From Klebsiella terrigena (GTDB taxonomy: Bacteria > Pseudomonadota > Gammaproteobacteria > Enterobacterales > Enterobacteriaceae), in NCBI RefSeq assembly GCF_006539725.1, contig NZ_BJNO01000014.1:1-64000 (forward strand): a stretch of DNA of 64,000 nucleotides, written 5' to 3'. The position numbers and the translations under genes are program-made. The notes below the pieces were generated by a model that worked only from the letters and a program-made list of their open reading frames with translations, did no database searches and was not told where the DNA came from. Below, in pieces: positions 10,692-20,655 of this stretch (within the stretch, counting starts at the first letter, position 1; every line of letters begins with the position of its first letter).

Positions 10692-13600
10692 AAATTCTGA
10701 GCCTGCGTCTGAAAAACCTTAACTCGCTGAAAGGCGAGTGGAAAATTGATTTCACCGCCGAACCCTTCGCCAGCAACGGGCTGTTCGCGATCGTCGGGCC
10801 GACGGGGGCCGGGAAAACGACGCTGCTGGACGCTATCTGCCTCGCGCTGTACCACGAAACGCCGCGCCTGAGCAGCGTGTCGCAATCGCAAAACGATTTG
10901 ATGACCCGCAATACCGCCGAATGCCTGGCTGAAGTTGAGTTTGAGGTCAAAGGCACCGCCTACCGCGCCTTCTGGAGCCAGAACCGCGCGCGCAACCAGC
11001 CCGACGGCAACCTGCAGGCGCCCCGCGTCGAACTGGCCCGCTGCGACGATGGGCAAATTCTTGCCGACAAAGTCAAAGACAAGCTGGAGATGACCGCCTC
11101 GCTCACCGGCCTCGATTACGGCCGCTTTACCCGCTCGATGCTCCTCTCCCAGGGCCAGTTCGCCGCCTTTCTTAACGCCAAACCCAAAGAGCGCGCGGAG
11201 CTGCTGGAGGAGCTCACCGGCACCGAAATCTACGGGCAGATCTCCGCCCAGGTGTTTGAAAAGCACAAGCTCGCCCGCAGCGAGCTGGAAAAGCTGCAGG
11301 CCCAGGCCTCCGGCGTTCTGCTGCTAAGCGACGATCAGCAGCAGGCGCTGCAGCAAAGTTTGCAAGTACTTACTGCTGAAGAACAGCAGCGCCTCGCCGA
11401 GCAGGCGCGTGAGCAAAATACGCTGCAATGGCTGCTGCGCCAGCAGGAGCTCATCCGCGACGAGAGCCAGACCCAGACGCAACTGCGAGAAGCGCAGCAG
11501 GCGCTGGAGCAGGCCCAGCCGCAGCTGGCGGCGCTGCAGCAGGCGCAGCCTGCCGACCAGCTGCGTCCGCTGTGGACCCGACAGCAGGAGCAGGCCGAGG
11601 CGCTGGCGCAGACCCGCCGTCAGGTGGAGGAAGTAAATACTCGCTTACACGATCGGCTGCGGCTGCGGGCAGGCATTCGTCTCGCGGCGCAGCAGCAAAC
11701 GAGCCAGCTGCAGCAGACCCAGCAATCGCTCGCCGAATGGCTGAAGGCCAACGACCGCTATCGCCAGTGGGGCAATGCCCTGGCAGGCTGGCGGGCGGCG
11801 TTCCAGCAGCAGGCGCGCGACGCGCAGCAGCAGGCCGGGCTGGAGCAGCGGCTGGCGGAAACCCGCCGTCGGCTCGGCGAACTGCCGCCGGCGACGCTGG
11901 CGCTGGATGCCGACCAGGTACGCCACGACCTTGCCCGCCACGCCGCCGCCCGCCCGCAGCGTCAGCAGCTGGCAACCCTGCACAGCCGTCTGCTGCCCCT
12001 GCGCCAGCGCCTCAGCCAGCTGCAGGCGACGGAGCAGGCCGGCCGCGAGGAGCAGGAGAAGCTGGAAACGACGCTCACCCAGCGGCGCCAGGCTTATAAA
12101 GAGAAAAATCAGCAGTTCAGCGATGTGAAAGCCATTTGCGAGCTGGAAGCGCGGATTGCCGGCCTGGAAGAGGAGCGCGCGCGCCTGCAGCCCGGCGCGC
12201 CTTGCCCGCTCTGCGGCTCCTGCGAACACCCGGCCGTCGCCGAATATCGGGCGCTGACGCCCGGCGTGAATCAGGCCCGCCGCGAGGCCCTCGAGCGCGA
12301 GGTTAAACAGCTGGCAGAAGAAGGCGCCCAGCTGCGCGGCGAGCTGGATGCGCTGTTGAAACAACAGCTTAAACAAAAAGAGGAGCGAGACTCGCTGCTC
12401 CAGCAGGAGCAAGCGCTTACCTCGCAGTGGCAGAGCGTCAGCGGCGAACTGCAGATTGACCTGCGGCCGGAGGATGATATTCCCGGCTGGCTCGACGCTC
12501 AGCAGGAGCGGGAGCAGCAGCTGTATCAGCATCAGCAGCGGCTGGCCTGGCAGGCGCAGCAGCAGGAGTGCGAGCTGCAGCTCCGGCAGCTGCAGCAGGA
12601 TCTGGCCCAGCGTCACAGCGCCCTCAACGCCGAGCTTGCGGCCTTTGCCCTCAGCGCGCCTGAGGCGGAAACAGCGGCGGCCTGGCTGGCCGAGCGCGAA
12701 GAGGAAACCCGCGGCTGGCAGACCAGGCACGACGAATCTGCCGCCCTGCAGGAGCGCCTGCAGCAGCTGATCCCTCTGCTGGAGACGCTGCCGGAGACGG
12801 AAGAGGCGGTCCCGCCCGCGCCGCTTGAGGGCTGGCGCCAGGTGCACGACGACTGCCTGGCGCTGCAGAGCCAGTGGCGCACCCTGAGCCAGCAGGAGAG
12901 CCAGCAGCAGCGGCTGCTGGCAGAAACCGAGGGCCAGTTCGCCGCCGCCCTGGCCGCCAGCCCCTTTGCCGACCGGCAGGCGTTTCTCGACGCCCTGCTC
13001 GACGAAGAGACCCGCCAGCGCCTGGAGCAGCTCAGGCAGACGCTGGAAAATACGCTCCAGCAAAACGGCGCTCTCGCCCTGCGGGCCCGCGAAGCGCTGG
13101 CGCAGCATCAGCAGCAGCCACCGGCGGAGGCCGACATCGCCCAGCCGATGGAAGAGGTCGAGGCCCGCTTACGGCAGTTGGCCCCGCTGCTGCGGGAAAA
13201 CAGCGCCCGTCAGGGGGAGATCCGTCAGCAGCTGAAGCAGAACGCCGAGAACCAGCAGCGCCAGCAGGCGCTGCAGCAGGAGATCGCGCTCGCCGCGCAG
13301 CAGATGGAGGACTGGGCGTGGCTCAATTCGCTGATTGGCTCGAAAGAAGGCGATAAATTCCGTAAATTTGCCCAGGGGCTGACGCTGGATAACCTTGTCT
13401 GGCTGGCTAACCATCAGCTCAACCGCCTGCACGGCCGCTATCAGCTGCAGCGCAAGGCCAGCGAAGCGCTGGAGCTGGAGGTGGTCGATACCTGGCAGGC
13501 GGACGCGGTGCGCGATACGCGCACCCTTTCCGGCGGCGAAAGCTTCCTCGTCAGCCTTGCGCTGGCGCTGGCGCTATCCGATCTGGTGAGTCATAAAACG

Positions 13601-13822
13601 CGTATTGATTCGCTGTTCCTTGACGAAGGGTTCGGTACGCTCGATAGCGAAACGCTGGATACCGCGCTGGACGCGCTGGATGCCCTTAACGCCAGCGGCA
13701 AGGCGATCGGCGTGATTAGCCACGTCGAAGCGATGAAGGAGCGTATCCCGGTGCAGATCAAGGTGAAAAAAATCAACGGGCTGGGATACAGCCGTCTCGA
13801 TAAGGCCTACGCGGTGGAGTAA
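10688..13822 (+). CDS. sbcC: Nuclease SbcCD subunit C (SMC-like ATPase)
   Basis: This is the Rad50-type ATPase partner of SbcD. At 1044 residues it is near the E. coli length. The Walker A loop GPTGAGKT is at residues 37-44. It is followed by a very long Gln/Leu/Arg/Glu-rich coiled coil interrupted by the zinc hook CPLC (Cys506-Cys509), through which two molecules dimerise. The C-terminal lobe has the signature LSGGESF and Walker [11 protein letters not shown] near residues 970-985. The start is GTG, four bases before the sbcD stop ends. The CAGCAG-rich coiled-coil coding region creates many long reading frames on other strands, which are artefacts. E. coli has araJ after sbcC; here mak follows directly. 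Confidence 0.97.
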   Translation: MKILSLRLKNLNSLKGEWKIDFTAEPFASNGLFAIVGPTGAGKTTLLDAICLALYHETPRLSSVSQSQNDLMTRNTAECLAEVEFEVKGTAYRAFWSQNRARNQPDGNLQAPRVELARCDDGQILADKVKDKLEMTASLTGLDYGRFTRSMLLSQGQFAAFLNAKPKERAELLEELTGTEIYGQISAQVFEKHKLARSELEKLQAQASGVLLLSDDQQQALQQSLQVLTAEEQQRLAEQAREQNTLQWLLRQQELIRDESQTQTQLREAQQALEQAQPQLAALQQAQPADQLRPLWTRQQEQAEALAQTRRQVEEVNTRLHDRLRLRAGIRLAAQQQTSQLQQTQQSLAEWLKANDRYRQWGNALAGWRAAFQQQARDAQQQAGLEQRLAETRRRLGELPPATLALDADQVRHDLARHAAARPQRQQLATLHSRLLPLRQRLSQLQATEQAGREEQEKLETTLTQRRQAYKEKNQQFSDVKAICELEARIAGLEEERARLQPGAPCPLCGSCEHPAVAEYRALTPGVNQARREALEREVKQLAEEGAQLRGELDALLKQQLKQKEERDSLLQQEQALTSQWQSVSGELQIDLRPEDDIPGWLDAQQEREQQLYQHQQRLAWQAQQQECELQLRQLQQDLAQRHSALNAELAAFALSAPEAETAAAWLAEREEETRGWQTRHDESAALQERLQQLIPLLETLPETEEAVPPAPLEGWRQVHDDCLALQSQWRTLSQQESQQQRLLAETEGQFAAALAASPFADRQAFLDALLDEETRQRLEQLRQTLENTLQQNGALALRAREALAQHQQQPPAEADIAQPMEEVEARLRQLAPLLRENSARQGEIRQQLKQNAENQQRQQALQQEIALAAQQMEDWAWLNSLIGSKEGDKFRKFAQGLTLDNLVWLANHQLNRLHGRYQLQRKASEALELEVVDTWQADAVRDTRTLSGGESFLVSLALALALSDLVSHKTRIDSLFLDEGFGTLDSETLDTALDALDALNASGKAIGVISHVEAMKERIPVQIKVKKINGLGYSRLDKAYAVE

Positions 13823-13830
13823 AACGCCAC

Positions 13831-13867
13831 CCGGCTTCCCGGCAGCGCGGTGCCGCCGGGAAGCCGG
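13831..13867. terminator. Perfect hairpin between convergent sbcC and mak
   Basis: CCGGCTTCCCGGC (13831-13843) pairs perfectly with GCCGGGAAGCCGG (13855-13867) around an 11-base loop. It lies 8 bp behind the sbcC stop and 24 bp behind the mak stop. Neither side has a U-tract, so it may be a bidirectional transcript-end stabiliser or a REP-like unit rather than a classical terminator. Confidence 0.6.
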
Positions 13868-13891
13868 AGTCGGGAGCCTCTCCTCAGCCGC

Positions 13892-14797
13892 CTACAGCGG
13901 CCACAGCCAGGCCGCGCCGCGCACGCCGCTGGAGTCACCGTGCAGCGCTTTACGGATCGGCGTTTCACACTCGCCGCCAAACACCCACCCTTTCACCAGC
14001 GCGGGTACCGTCTGGTACAGGCGCTCGACGTTGCTCATTCCGCCGCCGAGCACGATAACGTCCGGGTCGAGGATATTAATCACGTGGGCCAGCGACTTTG
14101 CCAGCCGCATCTCGTAGCGGCTCAGCGCCAGCTCCGCCAGCGGGTCCTGCTCGCCGACCCGCTGCACGATCTCGCTGCCCTTTAACGGCTGACCGCCCAG
14201 ACGCCGATAGTCGGTGGCAAAGCCGGTGCCGGAGATAAAGGTTTCAATACACCCCTGCTTTGCGCAGTAGCACGGGACTTCCGCGCGATAGCGCAGCTCG
14301 TCCTCATCCATCCACGGCAGCGGGTTATGCCCCCACTCGCCGGCGGCGCCGTTGCCGCCAATATGCGAACGACCGTTAAACGCCACGCCGGCGCCGCAGC
14401 CGGTGCCGATAATGACCGCAAATACGGTTTGAGCGCCCGCCGCGGCGCCATCCACCGCTTCCGATACCGCCAGGCAGTTGGCATCGTTCGCCAGCCGCAC
14501 TTCGCGATTCAGCCGCTGGCTCAGGTCTTTATCGAACGGCTGGCCGTTGAGCCAGGTGGAGTTAGCATTTTTCACTACGCCGGTGTACGGCGAAATCGAG
14601 CCGGGGATCCCCATACCAACGCTGCCGCGCTCTCCGGTCGCCTGCTCTGCCATATCGACCAGGGCGGCAATATTCTCTATCGTTTGCCGATAATCGTCCC
14701 GCGGAGTCGGCAAACGGTGGCGAAACAGCTGCTCTCCCTTATCACTCAGGGCAATGACTTCCGTTTTCGTGCCGCCTAAATCAATACCAATACGCAC
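13892..14797 (-). CDS. mak: Fructokinase Mak (ROK family)
   Basis: This cytoplasmic ROK-family sugar kinase phosphorylates fructose (and mannose) with ATP. It has 301 residues. It shows the N-terminal phosphate loop DLGGTKTE, the catalytic-base region [13 protein letters not shown], the IGTGCGAG block and the ROK zinc site near residues 155-175 ([19 protein letters not shown]). The start is set at a GTG giving [11 protein letters not shown], matching the E. coli N terminus, with GAGAGGAG 6 bp upstream; longer in-frame starts add unrelated residues. It is divergent from rdgC. The downstream neighbour is sbcC rather than araJ. Confidence 0.95.
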   Translation of the reverse strand: MRIGIDLGGTKTEVIALSDKGEQLFRHRLPTPRDDYRQTIENIAALVDMAEQATGERGSVGMGIPGSISPYTGVVKNANSTWLNGQPFDKDLSQRLNREVRLANDANCLAVSEAVDGAAAGAQTVFAVIIGTGCGAGVAFNGRSHIGGNGAAGEWGHNPLPWMDEDELRYRAEVPCYCAKQGCIETFISGTGFATDYRRLGGQPLKGSEIVQRVGEQDPLAELALSRYEMRLAKSLAHVINILDPDVIVLGGGMSNVERLYQTVPALVKGWVFGGECETPIRKALHGDSSGVRGAAWLWPL

Positions 14798-14888
14798 TGT
14801 ATGCTCCTCTCCCCGATTAACAATGCAAGCATAGCGACAATTCGCTATCATGCCCGCTGGATTTAACGACAAAGCCGTGGAAATTATC

Positions 14889-15800
14889 ATGCTGTGGTTC
14901 AAAAATTTAATGGTTTACCGTCTCAGCCGCGACATTTCACTGCGCGCCGAGGAGATGGAAAAACAGCTGGCCGAGCTGACGTTTACGCCTTGTGGTAGCC
15001 AGGATATGGCGAAAACCGGTTGGGTATCGCCGATGGGTTCGCACAGCGATGCGCTGACGCACACGACAAACGGCCAGATCGTTATCTGCGCGCGCAAAGA
15101 AGAGAAGATCCTGCCGTCTCCGGTGATCAAACAGGCGCTGGAAGCGAAGATCTTCAAGCTGGAAGCCGAGCAGGGCCGCAAGCTGAAGAAAACCGAAAAA
15201 GATTCGCTGAAAGACGAAGTGCTGCACTCGCTGCTGCCGCGCGCTTTCAGCCGCTTTAGCCAGACCATGATGTGGATCGATACCGTCAATGGTCTGATCA
15301 TGGTGGACTGCGCCAGCGCCAAAAAAGCGGAAGATACGCTGGCTCTGCTGCGCAAAACCTTAGGCTCGCTGCCGGTTGTCCCGCTGGCGCTGGAAAACCC
15401 GATCGAGCTGACGCTCACCGAATGGGTGCGCTCAGGCACCGTGGCGCAAGGCTTCCAGCTGCTGGATGAAGCCGAGCTGAAGGCTATGCTGGAAGACGGC
15501 GGCGTGATCCGCGCGAAGAAGCAGGATCTGGTCAGCGACGAAATCGCCGTGCACATTGAGGCCGGGAAAGTCGTCACCAAGCTGGCCCTCGACTGGCAGC
15601 AGCGTATTCAGTTCCTGATGTGTGACGATGGCTCCATCAAGCGCCTGAAGTTCTGTGACGAACTGCGCGATCAGAATGAAGATATCGATCGGGAAGATTT
15701 TGCCCTGCGCTTTGACGCCGATTTTATTCTGATGACCGGCGAACTGGCCGCGCTGATTCAGAATCTGGTGGAAGCCCTGGGCGGAGAAGCCCAGCGCTAA
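14889..15800 (+). CDS. rdgC: Nucleoid-associated recombination modulator RdgC
   Basis: RdgC is a ring-shaped, non-specific DNA-binding protein that restrains RecA filament activity and is important in cells lacking recombination-dependent restart functions. It has 303 residues and is nearly identical to E. coli RdgC from [14 protein letters not shown] to the C-terminal GGEAQR. The start is at that MLWF ATG; an upstream ATG in frame would add 13 residues absent from the family and would bring the gene close to mak. It is divergent from mak, as in E. coli. Confidence 0.97.
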   Translation: MLWFKNLMVYRLSRDISLRAEEMEKQLAELTFTPCGSQDMAKTGWVSPMGSHSDALTHTTNGQIVICARKEEKILPSPVIKQALEAKIFKLEAEQGRKLKKTEKDSLKDEVLHSLLPRAFSRFSQTMMWIDTVNGLIMVDCASAKKAEDTLALLRKTLGSLPVVPLALENPIELTLTEWVRSGTVAQGFQLLDEAELKAMLEDGGVIRAKKQDLVSDEIAVHIEAGKVVTKLALDWQQRIQFLMCDDGSIKRLKFCDELRDQNEDIDREDFALRFDADFILMTGELAALIQNLVEALGGEAQR

Positions 15801-15842
15801 TCAGCTGAATGACATCCGCAGAATCACTCGATGACGCGGATC

Positions 15843-15871
15843 GTCATCCTGCCGCACGGCGGCAGGATGAC
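15843..15871. terminator. Perfect 13 bp hairpin between rdgC and ppnP
   Basis: GTCATCCTGCCGC (15843-15855) pairs with GCGGCAGGATGAC (15859-15871) around a 3-base loop. It sits between the convergent rdgC and ppnP ends, so it probably marks transcript ends. No U-tract follows on either strand. Confidence 0.55.
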
Positions 15872-15881
15872 AAAATCAGTA

Positions 15882-16235
<354 letters not shown>

Positions 16236-16332
16236 TTAACGCCTGATGCCAGTCCTGTGACGCAGGATAGCCGCAGCGCCCGCGTTTGCCCGTAGGCCGG
16301 GCGCCCCGGAATACGCGCCGGCGCCGATCGGC

Positions 16333-17010
16333 TTAAACTAAAAGCTCTGCCGCCAGCCGCGAAACGAGCACATTGGAGAGCAGAACCGGCACGTCCAGCG
16401 CTTTTTGCAGCACGTCCCGATGATGCTGATGGTAGCCGAGACAGTCCAGCACCAGCACGTCGGCGCCCTGCTCCAGCAGCGCCCTTCCGGCCGCCAGCAA
16501 ATCGCTGTCGCTGCCGCTAACCGGGTTCGCCAGCGCGTAGTACGGCGCGCTGTTGAGCGAGAGCCACTTTTGCTGCTGCAGCGGCAGAACGTCCTCAACG
16601 GGAACGATGACCCCCACCTGATGACCGTCGACGATCGACGCCACCAGTGGCGGGATAATGCGCTGTGGCTCCAGCAGAATAGCGTTGCGCGCCGTAAAAC
16701 CGCTCAGCATGTCGGAGCTCAACAGCAGAATGACGTCATACTCCTGCCGATCGAGCAGCGCGATAAGATGTTTTAAATCACGTTCAATCTTCCACCGCGA
16801 GACCTCGGCCATCCGGTTGTCATTGAGCAAGGTAAGCAGGCGCTCGTCGTCGGGGTCAACGGCATAATCTTCCATCACCTCTTCGCGCGTCATTTTACCT
16901 AGCAGGCTAACATGCGTGATCTGCTCTTCCCTGATATGTTCGGTTAACAGCGGCAGAACCTCCGCCACCGGCACCACGCCAACGGTTAAAATGGCCATTG
17001 TTGTACTCAT
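16333..17010 (-). CDS. aroM: AroM family protein
   Basis: This 225-residue protein of the AroM family has no established biochemical function. In E. coli it belongs to the TyrR-controlled aroL-yaiA-aroM transcription unit. The match runs from [15 protein letters not shown] through [12 protein letters not shown] and [18 protein letters not shown] to the C-terminal [14 protein letters not shown]. The fold suggests a racemase-like alpha/beta protein. Conserved Cys and His residues occur in the DCLGYHQ block. No membrane segment or signal peptide is visible. A 340 bp gap separates it from yaiA. Confidence 0.93.
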   Translation of the reverse strand: MSTTMAILTVGVVPVAEVLPLLTEHIREEQITHVSLLGKMTREEVMEDYAVDPDDERLLTLLNDNRMAEVSRWKIERDLKHLIALLDRQEYDVILLLSSDMLSGFTARNAILLEPQRIIPPLVASIVDGHQVGVIVPVEDVLPLQQQKWLSLNSAPYYALANPVSGSDSDLLAAGRALLEQGADVLVLDCLGYHQHHRDVLQKALDVPVLLSNVLVSRLAAELLV

Positions 17011-17350
17011 ATCATCTACCTTTTCACTTCCACGCCTTCAGCACAGGCTTACCGCATAATATCCGCCCCCCTGGTGGCTAAAAATCAACCGTCCAGAAGC
17101 GTAGCAGCTTAGCGCTCCAGTAGAGTGTAAAGATTCCAGATGATTCAGGAACACTCCTGAAAAATCCGCACCTTAGATATTCATTAGTACGCGTGATGAA
17201 TTAAAAATGTGACAGGTGTCCGGTTTGACTCTTTGGCTGAGAAAAACAGCGCGCCGCGCAGGCGCGTAAATCAGCGGCGAGAGACGTGTTCAGCGGGGGC
17301 AAAAATACCTGCCAGCGATGGCGCTGACAGGCTGCGGCGCAGAAGGCGGG
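17011..17350. other. aroM-yaiA intergenic region
   Basis: These 340 bp hold no convincing gene. A small hairpin (TTCAGGA 17144-17150 with TCCTGAA 17155-17161) and the yaiA terminator-like hairpin at 17308-17331 lie here. aroM is probably reached by read-through from aroL-yaiA or by a promoter within this gap. Confidence 0.6.
17308..17331 (-). terminator. Weak terminator behind yaiA
   Basis: CCTGCCAGCG (17308-17317) pairs with CGCTGACAGG (17322-17331), with one mismatch, around a 4-base loop. On the minus strand it is followed by TATTTTTG. It lies 20 bp behind yaiA and could partly uncouple aroM from aroL-yaiA. Confidence 0.5.
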
Positions 17351-17542
17351 CTACGATTTCTCAGGATCCTCATAGCGCCGTTTGGCATCCAGCGCTTCGC
17401 TCTCGACTGGATGTTCGCTAATCAGTGAATCGGGGGTGGGATAATCGGCGCGGAGTTGATACCAGGTTTCAGTCTGGCCCTTCTGACCTTTCTCAACGGC
17501 GACGACGCGCGCTTTGCGCGGATATGGCGGTCGGTCTGGCAT
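17351..17542 (-). CDS. yaiA: YaiA family small protein
   Basis: This is a 63-residue protein of unknown function, the same length as E. coli Yai[12 protein letters not shown] at the start and [16 protein letters not shown] and [11 protein letters not shown] blocks identify it. It has no membrane segment. It lies 123 bp downstream of aroL on the same strand and is probably cotranscribed with it. The ATG giving MPDRPPYP was chosen on similarity and has GGGAAGAG upstream. Confidence 0.92.
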   Translation of the reverse strand: MPDRPPYPRKARVVAVEKGQKGQTETWYQLRADYPTPDSLISEHPVESEALDAKRRYEDPEKS

Positions 17543-17665
17543 GGCTCTTCCCTCTTTTACCGTACGAGCCATAAAGTATAGATAGCCGCGCTCCGTTTGC
17601 CCCAGGTAAAGTCCGAACTCGCTCCGTTACCCGCCAGCAGGCGGCTCTTTCGCCACTCTGAAGGG

Positions 17666-18196
17666 TTAATTATCGACCGTACAGGCGCTCTGCAGCGTCG
17701 CCACGATCTGTCCGACCACCTCATCCGGCTCGGCGGTCGCATCGATAATATGGTGCGCGGTCGCCCGGTACAGCACCTCTCTTTGGGCCAGCACTTCACC
17801 AACCTCATCGCGGATCGGTTTGCCGGTCAGCGTCGGACGCTGTTCGGTTTTCGGATAGGCTTCAAGGCGGTCAATCAGCGCAGATACCGAGGCCTGGAGA
17901 TAGAAAACCACGCCGTTCTCGCGCATAAACTGACGGTTCTCTTCGATGAGCACAATGCCGCCGCCGGTCGCAATAACCGTTTCCGGGCGGGTGACCGCTT
18001 TTAGCGCCTGCGATTCCAGCTCACGAAAGCGATCCCAGCCCTCCTGCTCGACGATCGTCGCGACCGTACGCTGCTCAAGCGCCTGCAGGGCATGATCGGT
18101 ATCGGTAAACTGGTAATTACGCGCCCGCGCCAGCGCGTGGCCGATCGTCGTTTTACCGCAGCCGCGTGGACCGATGAGATAGATTGGCTGTGTCAT
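17666..18196 (-). CDS. aroL: Shikimate kinase II
   Basis: AroL phosphorylates shikimate at the 3-hydroxyl with ATP, a step of aromatic amino acid synthesis in the cytoplasm. It has 176 residues. The P-loop GPRGCGKT is at residues 9-16. The shikimate-binding region (FTDTDHA, the FRELES Arg/Glu, and ATGGGIVL) and the lid RPTLTGKPI follow. The start is at [12 protein letters not shown], matching E. coli, and an upstream extension is not conserved. Two candidate TyrR boxes lie 87-169 bp upstream, consistent with tyrosine-linked repression known in E. coli. Confidence 0.96.
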   Translation of the reverse strand: MTQPIYLIGPRGCGKTTIGHALARARNYQFTDTDHALQALEQRTVATIVEQEGWDRFRELESQALKAVTRPETVIATGGGIVLIEENRQFMRENGVVFYLQASVSALIDRLEAYPKTEQRPTLTGKPIRDEVGEVLAQREVLYRATAHHIIDATAEPDEVVGQIVATLQSACTVDN

Positions 18197-18282
18197 TACC
18201 GAAGACCCTCTGGTTCCGCATTTTGCGGGAAAATGAATACGAAAAGTGCGCAATGATACCTGCAAAGCGGCGTCACGATAAC

Positions 18283-18300
18283 CGTAAAATAAACGTTACA
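18283..18300. promoter_or_regulatory. Candidate TyrR box 1 upstream of aroL
   Basis: CGTAAA-N6-GTTACA matches the TyrR consensus TGTAAA-N6-TTTACA at 10 of 12 positions. It lies 87 bp upstream of the aroL start. TyrR control of aroL is known in E. coli; the site itself is my inference from sequence. Confidence 0.55.
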
Positions 18301-18347
18301 AATTATCAGGCATTCCCTTTCATCATAGAGAGCAAAGGGATTTTGCA

Positions 18348-18365
18348 TGTAAACTTATCATTGCA
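18348..18365. promoter_or_regulatory. Candidate TyrR box 2 upstream of aroL
   Basis: TGTAAA-N6-ATTGCA matches the TyrR consensus at 10 of 12 positions, with a perfect left half. It is 65 bp from the first candidate box, in the gap between aroL and the divergent DUF2076 gene. It might affect either gene. Confidence 0.45.
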
Positions 18366-18531
18366 TTAAATGTTGCGCCAGATTTACCTCGACTCAGGGA
18401 TTATTTTTTAGCCGCTGGCTGGCGTAAACGGTAACACATTTATGCAAAGCTTTACGCTGCAACATATTTACAACATGGGTGGTCCAGACGCACTCTGACC
18501 GTAATTTATCAGTGTGACAGAGGAATGTATC

Positions 18532-19233
18532 ATGCAATCTGAAGAACAACGCCTTATCGATGGGCTGTTTTCCCGACTAAAAGAGGCCGGAACGCAGAGC
18601 GCATCGCGCGATGCCGACGCCGAGGAGCGGATTGCGCAGCACATCAAAGAGCAGCCAGCCGCCCCCTACTACATGGCGCAAACGATCCTGATTCAGGAAG
18701 CGGCGATTAAGCAGCTCAACGATCGTATCCAGGCGTTGGAAAGCCAGGTGACGCAGCTGCAGGCGGCGAAACCGAGCAGCGGCGGGTTTCTCTCCGGCCT
18801 GTTTGGCGGCGGTCAGTCGCAGTCACGCGGTTCTGACCCTATTCCGGGCGCGGAGCAGTACGGTCGGCCGCAGGCCGGCGCGCAGCCGCAGTATGCCCCG
18901 CAAATGCAGCAGCAGAACTACGCTCCTCAGGCGGCTCGCGGCGGCGGCTTTATGGCCGGTGCGCTCCAGACCGCGGCGGGCGTGGCGGGCGGGGTGGTGC
19001 TCGGCAATATGCTGACCAATATGTTCAGCGGATCGCACCCGCAGGAGATCGTCAATATCATCGAAGAGAAGCCGCAGGCTGACCTCGCGCAGACGGCGGA
19101 CAGCAGCGCATCGGACGATCCTTTCAGCCAGGACGACGGTCAGTTCCTTGCGGATAACAGCACCTACAGCTCCGACTTCGACGCCGGTTTCGGCGATGAC
19201 GACATCGGCAGCGACGACGATAGCTGGGTTTAG
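18532..19233 (+). CDS. DUF2076 domain-containing protein
   Basis: This 233-residue protein is of unknown function. An N-terminal helical part (about residues 1-75: EEQRLIDGLFSRLKEA, IQEAAIKQLNDRIQALESQVTQLQA) is likely a coiled coil. A Gly/Gln/Pro-rich low-complexity middle contains GGFLSGLFGGG, a short hydrophobic Gly-rich stretch (GALQTAAGVAGGVVLGNML, about 147-165) and a very acidic Asp/Ser tail (about 185-233). The start is the ATG giving MQSEEQRL, with AGAGGA 7 bp upstream; an ATG-less longer frame adds 6 residues. It lies between aroL and yaiI, where E. coli has no gene, and is convergent with yaiI. Confidence 0.85.
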   Translation: MQSEEQRLIDGLFSRLKEAGTQSASRDADAEERIAQHIKEQPAAPYYMAQTILIQEAAIKQLNDRIQALESQVTQLQAAKPSSGGFLSGLFGGGQSQSRGSDPIPGAEQYGRPQAGAQPQYAPQMQQQNYAPQAARGGGFMAGALQTAAGVAGGVVLGNMLTNMFSGSHPQEIVNIIEEKPQADLAQTADSSASDDPFSQDDGQFLADNSTYSSDFDAGFGDDDIGSDDDSWV

Positions 19234-19234
19234 G

Positions 19235-19687
19235 CTACCGACCTTTCGTTTCTGTAAGCCACTTCTCCAGCGCGGCGGCAAACTGCTGACGGTCGCGCTG
19301 CGATAGGGTATCCGGGCCGCCGGTTTGCACGCCGCTGGCCCGCATCGTTTCCATAAAATCACGCATCGTCAGGCGCTCGCGAATGGTGGCCTCGCTGTAG
19401 CGCTCCCCGCGCGGATTGAGCGCCGCGCCGCCTTTGGCCAGCACTTCGGCGGCCAACGGAATATCGGCGGTAATCACCAGGTCGCCCGGCTCGCACAGGC
19501 GAACAATTTCGTTATCGGCAACATCAAAGCCCTGCGGTACGCGCAGGGTACGAATGACGCGCGACGGCGGCACCCGCAGCGCCTGGTTTGCCACCAGCGT
19601 CATCGGCGTTTGCGTGCGCTCGGCGGCACGAAACAAAATCTCTTTAATCACGTTTGGACAGGCGTCCGCATCAACCCAAATAGCCAT
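19235..19687 (-). CDS. yaiI: UPF0178 family protein YaiI
   Basis: This 150-residue cytoplasmic protein has an NYN/PIN-like nuclease fold family signature (DUF188) but no established function. [39 protein letters not shown] and ALNPRGERY match E. coli YaiI. The conserved acidic residues Asp5/Asp7 and the Asp in ITADIP would sit at a PIN-type metal site. The stop is one base from the convergent DUF2076 stop. It is divergent from proC. Confidence 0.94.
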   Translation of the reverse strand: MAIWVDADACPNVIKEILFRAAERTQTPMTLVANQALRVPPSRVIRTLRVPQGFDVADNEIVRLCEPGDLVITADIPLAAEVLAKGGAALNPRGERYSEATIRERLTMRDFMETMRASGVQTGGPDTLSQRDRQQFAAALEKWLTETKGR

Positions 19688-19803
19688 TCCAGCTCCTGTG
19701 GACGAAAAAGGGGGCTATTATTGTCACCTGCTTTTGTCCCCCGGGAAAGCTCCGGAGTGATAAGCTAGATAACTCACGACAAAATAAGCACAGGAGAAGG
19801 GTG

Positions 19804-20613
19804 ATGGAGAAGAAAATTGGCTTTATCGGCTGCGGCAATATGGGTAAGGCCATTCTCGGCGGCCTGATCGCCAGCGGGCAGGTACAGCCGGGGCAAATTT
19901 GGGTCTACACCCCGTCGCCGGATAAAGTGGCGGCCCTACACGACCAGTACGGTATCAACGCGGCGCAGAGCGCCCAGGACGTTGCCCAGGTCGCAGATAT
20001 TGTGTTCGGCGCGGTGAAGCCGGGGATCATGGTTAAAGTGCTGAGCGACGTGGCCTCCAGCCTGAATAAAGATTCTCTGGTGGTCTCCATCGCGGCGGGC
20101 GTCACCCTCGATCAGCTCGCACGCGCGCTGGGGCACGATCGCAAGATCGTCCGCGCCATGCCTAACACCCCCTCTCTGGTCAACGCGGGTATGACTTCCG
20201 TCACGCCAAACGCGCTGGTCACCAGCGAAGAAACCGCTGAAATTCTGACTATTTTCCGCTGCTTTGGGCAGGCTGAGATTATCTCTGAGGCGATGATCCA
20301 TCCGGTGGTCGGCGTCAGCGGCTCGGCGCCGGCCTACGTGTTTATGTTTATTGAAGCGATGGCTGACGCCGCCGTGCTCGGCGGTATGCCGCGGGCCCAG
20401 GCCTATAAGTTTGCCGCGCAGGCGGTGATGGGCTCGGCGAAAATGGTGCTGGAAAGCGCAGAGCATCCGGGCGCGCTGAAGGATATGGTGTGCTCGCCGG
20501 GTGGAACCACCATCGAGGCGGTTCGGGTGCTGGAAGAGAAAGGTTTCCGTTCAGCGGTGATCGAAGCGATAGCGAAATGCATGGAAAAATCAGAGAAGCT
20601 TAGCCGCTCCTGA
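19804..20613 (+). CDS. proC: Pyrroline-5-carboxylate reductase
   Basis: ProC catalyses the last step of proline synthesis, the NAD(P)H-dependent reduction of 1-pyrroline-5-carboxylate. It has 269 residues. The Rossmann motif GFIGCGNMGKAI is at residues 6-17. AGVTLDQLA, the AMPNTPSLVNAG block and the C-terminal dimerisation/active-site signature (DMVCSPGGTTIEAVRVLEE) follow. The ATG at 19804 matches the E. coli start and has AGGAGAAGG 4-9 bp upstream; a GTG one codon earlier is also possible. It converges on psiF with a hairpin between. E. coli has dgcC in that gap. Confidence 0.97.
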   Translation: MEKKIGFIGCGNMGKAILGGLIASGQVQPGQIWVYTPSPDKVAALHDQYGINAAQSAQDVAQVADIVFGAVKPGIMVKVLSDVASSLNKDSLVVSIAAGVTLDQLARALGHDRKIVRAMPNTPSLVNAGMTSVTPNALVTSEETAEILTIFRCFGQAEIISEAMIHPVVGVSGSAPAYVFMFIEAMADAAVLGGMPRAQAYKFAAQAVMGSAKMVLESAEHPGALKDMVCSPGGTTIEAVRVLEEKGFRSAVIEAIAKCMEKSEKLSRS

Positions 20614-20626
20614 AGCCGGGTATGAT

Positions 20627-20649
20627 CGGGTGAGGCCGGGCCTCACCCG
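20627..20649. terminator. Hairpin between convergent proC and psiF
   Basis: CGGGTGAGGC (20627-20636) pairs perfectly with GCCTCACCCG (20640-20649), with a 3-base loop, followed by TTTCC on the plus strand. It lies 14 bp behind proC and 6 bp behind psiF. It is a likely bidirectional transcript end. Confidence 0.65.
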
Positions 20650-20655
20650 TTTCCA

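Noticed and set aside
11645-13108. Long minus-strand frame of 487 codons opposite sbcC
   Set aside because: A product of the CAG-rich coiled-coil codons of sbcC; Leu/Gln-rich with no domain, fully inside a certain gene.
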